From: Takifugu bimaculatus
Taxonomy: Eukaryota > Chordata > Actinopteri > Tetraodontiformes > Tetraodontidae
DNA: 64,000 nt
Assembly (NCBI GenBank): GCA_004026145.2
Contig: CP034986.1
Coordinates: 7,246,929-7,310,928 of the forward strand
Direction of reading: 5' to 3'
The position numbers and the translations under genes are program-made. Position 1 is the stretch's first letter, and the number at the start of each line of letters is the position of its first letter. Shown here in pieces: positions 27,401-39,400 of the stretch. The notes beneath the pieces were generated by a model. That model made no database searches. It was not told where the DNA came from and saw nothing but the letters and a program-made list of their open reading frames with translations.

Positions 27401-30400
27401 CCGCAGAGATCCGGATGTTTAGAGCCTCAGCAGAGGCATCCTGAAGAAGAGCTTTCTAAAAATATAAACCAGCTTACGCCATTTTTCCTCCTCCGTCCCT
27501 CCCCCCCGCCATGTCCCCTCCTTCATTCAGTACCTGTTCTGTGGATTAACATGACTTAAAATTCAATCAGGCTGTAGTCGGCGACAGAGGAGGCAGACAG
27601 AGCGCCGCAGCTGTCGAGACCGAGCGAGGGAGGGAGAAAGAGAGGNNNNNNNNNNNNNNNNNNNNNNNNNNNNNNNNNNNNNNNNNNNNNNNNNNNNNNN
27701 NNNNNNNNNNNNNNNNNNNNNNNNNNNNNNNNNNNNNNNNNNNNNGGGGCCATTTTATTGGTCATTTCATTTGTGTAAACTATGAATCCAAGCAACGCTG
27801 CTTTGATGATAAAGGCATTTGTCCAGGGAGCTAACCGGATTACTAGAGTAAATCTACTCGGTTTGGTTGGAGCCAGGGGTCAAGAGGTCACTAAAGTGTT
27901 GAGTGACTTCATCCAAGGGCAGCAGATAGAAAGGACGAATGGAGAAAAGGCAGAAAAGGGGTAGATTAAAGCAGAAAAGGTGCAATGATGAATGGCTTAT
28001 GGCAGCGGAGGGAGGGAGGGAGGGAGGGAGGGAGGTGGGGAACAATGGAGGGATGAGGAAGAGCTGCGGATGATAGAATCTTTCAAGACATGACAGAGGA
28101 AAACTCTCTGAAGGATTGATGAGTAAATGAGATAAGCTGTTGGATCTAACCCCGACTGACGAGATGATATTAAAACGTTTGCAAAGAGGCAAAAATAGAG
28201 CAGGAAGGACAGAATTAGAAATGACAGATGCTTCTTGTTGTGTTACCTTCTATTATCCCCCAATTAAAAAGACCTGGATTTACCATTAAAGACGTATTTG
28301 GAGACGGCCGCCGGCGTCTTCGTGCCAATTACCAGCTCAGAAAGGAACGCTGAACAACACAGATTGTGCGTAAAACAATAGAAGCACGTGTCAACCGGTT
28401 TTATGAAGAGGGAGCGCGTTTAATAAGCGGAGCAGGGCTCATTTCCTGCTCTGCTCACCGTTTACAGCAGTTTTGGGTCTCTTTGTGAAGGGCGATGCTA
28501 ACTCTAGAGACAACCTTTTCAAGTCCAACAAAAAGGCCTTCGGATATCCGTGAACCAAACGGTACTTCTGTAATTGACTCCGCTCCTGCGAGTGACGATA
28601 GCGGCGAGGACTGCTGAGCAGGTGAGGCCTCACCTGGGCCAGACCACCCAATCAGGGCCGAATAATCACAACTGCTTCGTTAGCGCCCGCCGTGGCCCGC
28701 CGCTAGCCAGGGTGGGCTGCCATTTCTGAGGGGCGGCGAGCAGATGGGAGGCTCGCTGTTGCCAAAACGGACTGGGAAGTGGATGAAGGGATGGTGGGAA
28801 ACTGCCGGCACTTGCAGAGCGACTGCAGTTGTTGTGAGGTTGCGCTAATGTGGCAGCAACTCGCCGTAGGGGGAGGGGCTTAACGAGCAATCAAGGCTCG
28901 GCAGAGACCGAGCGATTACATCGTTGGGCTATATCGACTTCCCCTCAGATGAGGGCGGAGCCTGGAGATGATGGCATCAAAGAAGACATCAAAACAGAGG
29001 AGGGATGATGGAGCCTTTGAGCTTTCGATCAAGGCCAGAAGTGATTCGAACGCCCCCCCAAACAAGAGAGCCACGTCAGGATGCGGCAGATAAACGGCCG
29101 GAGAAACAAATGATGGACGGCGCCGAGAAAGAAGAGTGAAACAAATGAAACAGCAGGCCACTGTCAACCGAGGAAGGTGATGATGGAGGGTCAGAGAATC
29201 ATCGTGTGATGAAGAGGAGTAATTACAAGACTGACTGACTCTGATGGGCACCGACACTCCGAGGAGAGAGCCGGTGATGAAAAATGAAAAGCTAAGTGAT
29301 GACACTTGAGAGGCTGAGGATGAGAGGGAAAGGGGACGGGGACGGGGACGGACCTATAATGTCTGGGAGGGAAAGCACGCTGGTGCCGGAGAGGGAGGGG
29401 TGGCGGACGGGGCGCCAGCAGAACACTCAGCTATGAAAGGTCGGGCTGTTACAGCCCACCTCCGAACATAGCTAATGCTAATTAGCGAAGAAAGGTTAAT
29501 TCAATCTCAAGTAATCAACCAAAAATGGTCAATAAATTGACTCGTTCTCCGCGCGGGCAGAGGCAGAAGTCCGATGGAACGGTCCGACCGAGTCGTTAGC
29601 GTAGCTCGACTGGCTCCTTAAACGGGCTGCTCGATGAATCGACCGAATTAATATTTAGACCCGCGAGCAGGGCTGGAAATGCTAAACCCAGGGAGAGGAT
29701 TAAAAAACAAAAAAAAGGGGGTGAAAAGAGACTCCTGAGATGGATGAAAGGAGACGAGAGAACTGTTGACTGGCTGCTTAACCACAGCAGGCACCTGATG
29801 AGCAGGCTGATCAGAGGAAGCCGCTGGAGCCGGGCCCAGAGATGGTTTTGGGGAATGGGAACTGGGAGGGGGATTAGAGGAAGGGGAGTGATAGATGCTA
29901 ACTGGGATTAACAAGTTAGCTGGATAATTGCTAAAAAAAAAAAGAAGGGAAAAAAAGCCTTCTAACATCTTGTTAATTAATTCTAAAATGACATAAGGAA
30001 ATCAAGAACATTTACCGGCAGATTTATAATCCTCAAATGTGGAAAAGAGCCTTTAAGCCTTATGGGGCAGCACCGCTACAACAGCTGCATATTAGCATAG
30101 CAACGCCTAGACAAACAAACCCCACAGGTGGTTTTCTGCACCCCAACCACCCTCGACAGATGTAGCACCACTGCAGACACGCAGGTGAGCCTCGGCGGGC
30201 AGAGAAAACACGCAGGGGGGGGGGAGTAAAGCGGATCACGCACAGACGGCAGATGCTACATGTTAGCTCATGTAGCGAGGAGCGGGGCGATGACCGTGCA
30301 GTTGATCTCGGTTGGAGACACGTGAGCAGGCGAGCCGGTAGAATCGGGCCCGTTGTGCTGCTCATTCAGGCTACATTTAGCAGGCGGCGCGAGGTCTCCG

Positions 30401-33400
30401 ATTGGAAGAGTAGCAGTGGCTAAGTAGTGCTGGTTCTGATCCGTGTCTGTGGGCGGAAGTGGAGCGGGCCTGGTTTAAAAGCAACAGTTCCTCCTGGCTG
30501 ACCCTTAAAGGGACGCCGCACGCAGCCGCACGCCGTCCAATTCATATAAATCTCTCCACAAGTGCGTCTGGACTCGGAACACATCAGCTCCTTCACATCA
30601 GCTCTTTTGGAAGCGGGCCCAGAACGCGGGCTGCAATCGGAGGTTTTATGGGCAAAACAAGTCGAAAAATTTATGCCGCGTTTGTTTTTACGATCGCGCC
30701 GATTGATGGCGGCCCCAAACTCCCGAAAACCGCCGCCAAGTGGCTTCGGTAGGGATCGCGGCTCCTTTAACGAGGCGCCGCGGCGTCGTGCTCAACGAAG
30801 ACTCCGCACCCAAACAGGAGTCGGCGGGAAAACAAAAAAAAGCTATTAATTATCGCCCTTTTTGTCGCCTTCCATTTTAAACTCTATTACTGCGCAGTTT
30901 AATGAGACGCCGCCGCCGTCTGGAGCGAAAGAGAAGCAAGATCACTCATAAGGCAGCTGTTGAATGCTAACACCCTTATGGATGCAGGACCCTTAAACAC
31001 TACAAGCCTCAACTTCTTCAATCAGACCTGTTTTATTCCACATCAGGCTTTCTGCCTTCCTGTCGGAGCCATAATGACGCCCGTTGCTGTAGTGACACGG
31101 CAGGAAACCCGCTAAGCGTGAGCGGGAATAAAGTCTTTTTTTCTCCTTCTATTCCCTGAGTGTCAATTCACACAAGTTTGTCACCAAAGGAGACAGATTT
31201 CCTTTGAGAAAAGGCTAAAAACAGCCAGACAGATGGAGCCCATCCTTCACCGGATCATTTACGAATGCTAACGTCAGCAAATATTACGCTAGTCAACAAG
31301 CTACGCTGCTGCAGTCGAATGGGAAAACTGGGAGATTGATTAGTAAGGACAGGAAAAGCGACATTCCTTAACAGCGTCTCGCTCTCCAGGAGCCAGAAAA
31401 GATGACGTGAGGAGCACAGATCTATAATCCTCATCCAAAAAAACAACTTATTTACACAACTTATTTTGATTTGTAAAAAAAAAAAAAAGTTCCAGGAATA
31501 ATCAAAATCTTCCAATGGATTCCAACAGGCTCCACTGAGCCGGAGTCGAGCTGTTTATTATTGTTGTGCCTCTGAGGAGGTTTCAGGGAGGAATTAGTGG
31601 AGCGGCTGTTTCTGGAGAGTCGCCCTTTAGTTGAGAGCAAACAGCTTCCCTCTGAAAGTTCCCTTCTTTTTGACCGGGGGGGGGGGGTCATACTAGGAAT
31701 TCATACTGGGAATTTCCTGATCATCCCTAGATTAACCCTGGAGGCTGTTTAAAGTCACCAGTTCTGACCGTGCCTGCTCTCACCCCCCCCCCCCCCCGAC
31801 AGGGATGGATGGGGCTCCCGCCCGCTCAACGCCTAAACACGCGTTTCGTTGCCCAGCTGCTCCAGGGCACGCTCGTCCCTCCCGCTCGCTCCACCCCCCC
31901 GAACTCTTCACCATCTTGTGCAATCGGCTCCCATTTTCTTCTCCTTGTTGCTCCCCGTCGGTGCGTTTGCTGCAGTTTATCTGCTTCCACGCACGACCCC
32001 CCCCCCCCCCCGCTGAAGGAATAAAGAGGACGGAGTAGGACAGGAATGACGGGAGTGGTGGTATCAAAAGGACGAGTGGGCTTCCAGTACACACGGTGCT
32101 GCGTGAAGAGGCTCCGTGGGCGTCCTTTTGTTCCTTGCCTGCAGAGCTGGAGTGTGTGTGCGTGTTTGTCGGCCTCCTATAATTACGAGTGTGTGGGAAG
32201 GCTGTTTTGGTGCGCTTGTTTCTGCGTACGAGCGCTCCCTCCCAGCACCGAGGGCCTGGAGCTGGAACCTCGCGTGCGTTCCCAGACCGGATCCCGGATC
32301 TGCAGCCATGTCTCCTGACTTTCCCCCTCCTGCCTCCCACCGGGGGGGCGGGGTGGGGTGGGGGGGGTACCTATTCACACTCCAATCTCATCGGTGGATT
32401 ACCGTGCTGGTGATAAGTGGCTTTGGAGGGCTCATACAAATCCCCTTGTTTGTAAACACTGCAACATTCCCCACGTTGATCTAAGTCGATTACGGACTAA
32501 TGGCATTTGTGGGATCTGGAGTGGGCGTAAAAACACGGACACAAGTGCAGATTTTATTAACCTGCGTCTTAATAGGGATTAATTAACGGCAGCGTGTGAG
32601 AGGATGACATCCATAACGGTCCGTAGAGGAGCAATGGAACGGGTGTCAGCCTTCAAGGGTGCTGGGGCTCTCTAAGGTGAAGGATCCTGTAGATCCTAAC
32701 GGAGCGCCGCCTGGAGCCGCCCTAAACTCAGCGTGTAATGGGGTTTGGGTTCTGAGGTCTCACCGAAATATTAACCAGGACTCGTAGCTGTTAGCCACCA
32801 CGTTCTGGCCACCCGGGGAGGTGGCGCGCTCTCCCGGGACTCTGGTGGGTGTTAACAGAAACTTTTTTTTGGGAACTTTGATTCCCTTTGATTCCCAGCG
32901 CCCGTCTTGAGCTCTCAGGAGCGCTGGAACACATCCAAAAATAGAGCCCAACAAAAAAAGACCCAAACATTTCTCCACCACATAACAGAATTAGATCTCT
33001 GTTGTTCTCCGTCCGTCCGTCATGCTCTCCCTTTTCCTTCCCAGCTAAATGGCTAGCGGTGTTAGCTCTATACTGCAGCGGTTGCTGCTTTAGCATTAAG
33101 CTTAGTCAGCCCGTTTTTATTGCTTATTTAGCCTCACGCTCGTCCCTGAACGCAGGGCATCAATACACAAGTGAGCATCAAATGTTCATCTCTGTGCTGC
33201 TGTAACTGCTTGGCTAAATGAGCTTTACGTTGCCGTGGCTTCTCAATCACCCAGAACGTTCTGCTAATAGAAGCTCTTTATTGAAGGCCTGATAATCTGT
33301 AATTGTTGGCTGACCAGAGGCAACCGCGAGATGTTTTACCAGCAAAACAGAGAGAAAAACCTCTTCTACAGACCATAAAGACCTTAGCTTGTGTTTGCTA

Positions 33401-36400
33401 CAGCTAACCTCCGGCTAACCCACTCCCCTGAAGGCATCGGCATAAAAAAGAAGCAGAAATAAAAGCTTCTGCAATCAATTACCGAGGCAGAGGATGGAGA
33501 CAGTCCCACCCAATAAACCTTCAGGCCTGCAAAGCGTGCACAACAGTGTCAGCAGACAGGGGATGGTCTTATCCATCCCTCTGGGTCAGATCGATCGCCT
33601 GGCGGACGGATCGGTTACACCTCACAGTTTGGACACGGCGCTGCTCCGAGTTGCAAATACGACCTGCAACCAGGAGACGAGGAGGGAGGAAGGGTGGAGT
33701 CGGGAAGGGCGGGAGACACGTCAGAGCAGAACAGAAACCCTTGTTTACTAGGCCAGTTTGGCTGTAAGCAAGAAGTGGAGAGCAGGAAGGCTCTGATGGG
33801 CCCACGGAGTCAGCAAACCATAGAGATGAGACAAAAGGAGGGGGGCCGTCGCGGGGTGAAGCCCAGACCCATAACATTGTCATTCTCCGGTTGCCTGAAG
33901 GGCAGACGAGGCACAGAAATAAAGAGGAATGGAATGAGATGCAAAATAAAGGAAATGTGAACATTTGCAGCGCAGCCACCGGCGAAGGAGAGAAAATGGC
34001 TGCAGCACGCGGGGACGCTAGCAGAGGCAGAGGAGCGGGGGACAGGTGCAGACGTGGGCGTGAGGAGAAGCAGCAGGTAGAAGACTGGGTAAGAAAAGGT
34101 CCACCGATAGAGCGCCGACAACAACGTAGGAACGCACCTACGTGTTGACATTCAAGCCGTCCTGAGGAGCTTTCAGAGCTCAACAACACAAACGGCTGAT
34201 GACGGGCTAGCTGCTGCTTGTTTTTCAGCAGTTGGTTTCGCTTCGCTGCGGCTTTACATTTCAGTCTGCGCATCTCTGCGGGAGCTTGGCAAGAGCTACG
34301 AACCCCCACCCACCCACACACACACACACAGACACACACACACACACCCTGAGACAAGGATGTAACAGTCTGTGCTACTTTTGCTAGCCTAAAACCTGTT
34401 CTTGGGTGTCTGAAACTTTAATGGTTATCCCAGCCTATTAAAAGTGTTCTAATAGCAGCATTTTCTTATAATAATGGCTAAACGTCCCACCTAAAAGTCT
34501 TAAAATGAAATGACTCACATTAAAAAAAAAGAAAAAAGAAAAGGTAATGGTACCATTTCCATAAAGCCTTCGGTAATCCTGTGTAATCTGTCCCCATTAT
34601 CTAGAAAAGACGTCCATTTTCTTCACTTCTCTTTGCTCTAACGTTCAAAACATTCAGAGATAAAACTGTTGATTCAAGCATGACGTTTCTCTTATCTTAG
34701 CGTTGCAGACTTGGTTTAAAAAAAAAAGAAAAAGGCGGGGGGGGCACTTTAGCCTGACTAATGTAGCTAAAGAGAAGCCCGTGTATTTGGAAAAAGACCA
34801 AAGGGAAGCATGTAGCGGGGAGGAGAAGACAAACCAGCAGGCTTTGATATCAGCGCGGCTTCAATATTTGGGCTAAGTGATAGACCCTCCGCCGGTTTCA
34901 CGCTGAAAAGATCAAAGACGGCACCTTGAGTGGAAAACATTGAGCCAGCAAATTTGGCTGCGACCTGTAAAGTCAGCACCACCCCGCTGAGGCTGGCGCC
35001 CAAAGGTGGCCCAAGTTCCGCACCTTTCTGCTCGTTAGCTTTAGCATCACTCCCCAACACTCAGTATCCAGGTTGCAGTTGCCATGACGACTGTTGGACG
35101 TGTCAATCAGAGGCAGTGACTCACCTCCATACCTTATTAACACGTATTTACAGACCGTGTGAATTCACTCGGCTGCTCTGCGAGTTTTTCCTTTTTTCCG
35201 ACTTTGCTGAGCAACACTGGACTGACGACGCCATGGAAACGGGGCTGGTGACCCCGTTTAATTGATGACCTACAGTCTTCAGAGAGGGAGTGATGAAGCA
35301 ACGCTCTAATCCACTCTTCCAGGTTTATAGGTAACCGTTACTGCGGGGAGCAGCTGCCTTTAATCTTCGGGGAGGTGGTTGCCAGGCAATAAGCTCCTGG
35401 TGTAAGAAGATCCAGGGGCCTCCGAGTTAGCAGTAGATTTCTGCTTGGTCAATAGTTCTGGACTTGTGAGGTGATGCGTGTGCTCCTAACTGTGCCTGAA
35501 CCGCGCCTGTCTCTGCCCTCAGGTCTGTGGATCGCCAGGCCTTCTACCATGCCTGTCCCCCCACCCCTCACTCCCTGCAGACACAAACACCTGCCCGACC
35601 GGCACCGCCGCCCCGAACGCCGCCCCGAACGCCGCCCCGCCCCCGTCCCTCCCTCCCTCCCCTGGCTCGCTCTCTTCCGCCCGCTCCTCATCTTCGCCCT
35701 GCCTTTCACGTCCCACCTCATCCCCTGCGCCTGCTCCAGGACTAGCAAAAGAACCCTCCCGGACGCCGCTCCGGCGTTCCACTGGCTGACCCTGGTCACA
35801 TGCTGCCTGCTGCCCTCTCTGATTGGAGCGGGGGAGACATGGGGCGTGGTCTCCACCTGCCCTTTCCACTGCGTGTGCCGGAACCTTTCGGAGTCGCTCA
35901 GCACGCTGTGTGCTGACAAAGGGACTCCTGTTCGTCCCGCCGCACGTGGACCGTCGCACGGTCGAGCTGCGGCTGGCGGACAACTTCATCACGGAAGTGG
36001 GCGGGAACGACTTTGTCAACATGACCGGATTGGTTGACCTGACTCTGTCCAGGAACACCATCCACCTCATCCGGCCGATGGCCTTCGCCGACCTGGAAAG
36101 TCTGCGCTCTCTCCATCTGGATGGTGGGTGGGGCAACGGTCCAGCGGCGCCGCTACTGGCCCGGCGGCTCATTCTAAACCCGATCCCATCATCCCTTTCA
36201 GGTAACCGACTGACGACGGTCGGCCCCAGGGACCTGGCGGGCTTGGTCAACCTGCAACACCTGATCGTCAACAACAACCAGCTGGTCAAAGTCTCCGCTC
36301 AGGCCTTCGACGACTTCCTGCTCACGCTGGAAGACCTTGACATGTCCTACAACAACCTCAGGAGGTGAGCGTCCAAGACGGGAAACAAAAACACGCCTTA

Positions 36401-39400
36401 AGGAGTATTATCGTATCGAGCAGCTTTTGTCCTCTCGCCAACCTCCAAAACGACTTAAATGATGCGTGGTGCCGTTAACTGGGAGAAAGATCCAAGCGTA
36501 GAGCGGATCTTTCATTCTAATTAAGGTGAAAAATGCTCCACCCTGGAAGTGGATCACATCATATATGATGAGAGAGTGATCCAGGCAAGGTCACCCGCTG
36601 GTGTGAGATAATTGGGAAGGGAAATGGGGGCACCAGGTGTCAGAGCAGCTAAAACCCGGTTAAGTGTCATTTTTTTTAGCAGATTCTCATCACACGACTC
36701 CTGAACTTGAGGATGTCATTTAATTACCCACCTGGGACCTGGTGCCGAGTAAGGAGGCAACAACCGCGACATATTTACGAATGATTCGATTTTAGCTACA
36801 GGAGCTATAAGATGAGCTATAAGATGAGCTCAGCGCCGTGGTCCCAGCTGCAGTTGTCCCACTGTGGGACCATCTGTTGTCACAGCCATCAATAATTTAG
36901 TAACTTGTTCTCCTTTTCAAATAATTAATTCTGTGTATCATGGGCTAAGTGCCTGGGAGTGTAATCTAACGCATCTTACATAACCATCCTTACTGACAGG
37001 GTCCCGTGGGAGTCCATTCAGAACATGGCCAGCCTCCACACACTCAATCTGGACCACAACCTGATAGACCACATCGCAGAAGGAGTCTTCGGGGAGTTGT
37101 ACAAGCTGGCCAGGCTGGACATGACCTCCAACAGGCTGCGCACGCTGCCTCCAGACCCTCTATTTGCAAGGTGAGCTCTGCACGCCACCCTGAAGGCGAG
37201 GAACCAAGGCCTCCTGGCTAAACTCAGGGGCTATGAGGACGCGTGTTGGTGTGTGATGGGCCTGCTTTGGTCTCCAGGTCTCAGACGGGCGCCATCAGCC
37301 CCACGCCCTACAACGCCATCACAAGCCTGAACTTCGGCGGGAACCCGCTGCACTGCAACTGTGAGCTGCTGTGGCTACGCCGGCTCATCCGCGGGGACGA
37401 CATGGAGACGTGCGCCACGCCAGCCTCATCTGGCTGGAAGGTAAAGATATACGGCTGGATCATGGTGGAATTAATTACCCTCCGGGCTATAATCACAGCA
37501 GAAACAACCCAACGCCTCATCTGTCCTTCAGCGCCGCTCGTCTAATTGCAGCCGCCACATATTAATTGGAACGTTGTTTACGTTCGTAAAGAACTGGGTC
37601 AGAGACCCCGAGGACGTTCAGACCCAACTTTTGAAACAATCAGAAATTTGCCATCTCTCATTTCTCCCCCCTGCATTTTAATTTTCCAGCCTGGCCTCAA
37701 GTTTAAAGGACGCCAGAAGCGAGGATAAAAGGAGCATCCGTTTCTTCATCCCTCACCATTAATTACCGCTCGATTTGTCCCTTCTGAAGCAGCCCAGCAC
37801 GGGGATTTCTATGGATCCTGGTGCGCGGCTGCACTCCGAACCCATAAAGCAAAAGACTAAAACACAGATCTTAAGGATAATGGCCCCCATTATCTGATAA
37901 ACTCACCTCACAGGAATAAAACAACTATGAAATATGGGCATGGAGGCACGTTCCTCCCTCTGCCTCCGTCAGCGTTTTAATCCACCCTCTCCCTCCTTCG
38001 CAGATATTTCTGGTCCATTCCTGAGGAGGAGTTCACTTGCGAGCCGCCTCTCATCACCCGTCACACCCACAAGCTGTGGGTGCTGGAGGGCCAGCGGGCC
38101 ACGCTGAAATGCCGCGCCATCGGGGACCCCGAGCCTGTAATCCACTGGGTTTCGCCAGACGACCGCATCGTTGCCAATTCCTCCAGGACAAGCTCATTCA
38201 TCAACGGGACTCTGGACGTCCTGGTGACGGTGTCCCGGGACGACGGCGCGTACACCTGCATCGCCATCAACGCGGCCGGCGAGGCCACGGCGACCGTGGA
38301 CCTGAAAATAATCCCTCTGCCTCATCGGGGAGGAGCCGCGGGGAACACGGGGAATAACAACCCCAAAAACAACAGGAACGCCACCAATGGGATTTTACGG
38401 ACTGACCCGGGCTCTTCGGATATCAGCACTGGTAAAAATGGAGGGATTAACAACGGCGCGGGGCGTGGGGGGGAGGCCGAAGACGGGAGGAGAGGCGAGG
38501 GCGAGGAGGACGAGGCGGAGGGCAACAGGGTCTCCGGAGCAGAGAGGAGCGACGGCGGGAGCGTAGAGGACGACGACGGCGGCGGCGACGAGGAGGGGAT
38601 AATTGTTGGGGTGCAAGGGGTGACGTCGACCTCGGCTCAGATCCGATGGGATTTGGGACGCCTGTCCACGGCGTACGTTGTTTGGATGTACCAGATACAG
38701 TACAACTGCACCGCCGACGAGACCCTCATATACAGGTGAGTCCGGCTGTTTATCCAAAACATTCCCTAATCCAGACAAATATCGGAAACAAAGCGCTCGT
38801 TTCGGCCCAACGACCCGCCAGAGAAGCCGTAAAGCCAGTCGCCAAAGGGAACGCGCTCCAGCTTGTCCCCCGCCTCTAAAATGAATATCCTGTCCTCTAA
38901 AATATTTATCCAGTACAGCATGACACCGGTACCACAGCCGTTCACCTCGCACACGCCGGAGCCGGAGCTCGGGAGGAACCAATGTGCGGGAAAACTAAGG
39001 GATGGAGGCTGGGAGGAAGTTAATAATTCATTCCCACCTCTGCAGGAGTCGTCGACTCAACAGGTGGACTGTCAGCTGACGTGATTTATGGGGGGGGGGG
39101 GGAGAGTTCCTGGGCAGAGATGTTTCGTCACGAAAGGAAACGTCTTTGAAATCTGAGGCAACATTTACTCATTCGCCAAAATGCACCATTTTGCATTTGG
39201 AACCAGTTTCCCCCCCCAAACACTGGGACCTGGGACTGATGTAGAGACAGAGGTGAGAATAGAATGGGGAGGGGGGGGGGGCAGCGGGCAGCTTCCAAGG
39301 GTATTAGCAGGGGACATGACAGGGGAGACATAATTGGAAATCTAGGAAAAAAAAGAGTGCTAGTATAACGAGACGGATTGAGGAAAAGCTAGGAAGATGG

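Larger units (their letters stand above)
20796..35522. other. Large pc intron, part upstream of lrfn4
   Basis: This 14.7-kb stretch has no supported coding exon. It contains microsatellites, the N gap, a consensus CTCF-type motif, an E-box pair and a purine-rich domain at 27.9-30 kb. Non-coding 5' exons and the promoter of lrfn4 may lie in the right-hand end but are not identifiable. Confidence 0.75.

Noticed and set aside
33569..34357. 262-codon open frame on the minus strand
   Set aside because: It begins in a CA repeat and is Ser/Pro-rich low-complexity; no domain is seen.
34970..34990. Possible RE1/NRSF element (CAGCACC cores at 16645, 27151 and 34977)
   Set aside because: Only the left half of the motif is present at each place; the right half does not fit.
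35471..36037. Open frame continuing past 35922 as a separate protein
   Set aside because: After 35922 it is the wrong frame of the LRR exon; it matches nothing, while the other frame matches LRFN4.
36839..36872. Inverted repeat TGGTCCCA/TGGGACCA as a microRNA hairpin
   Set aside because: The 8-bp stem is too short for a microRNA precursor.
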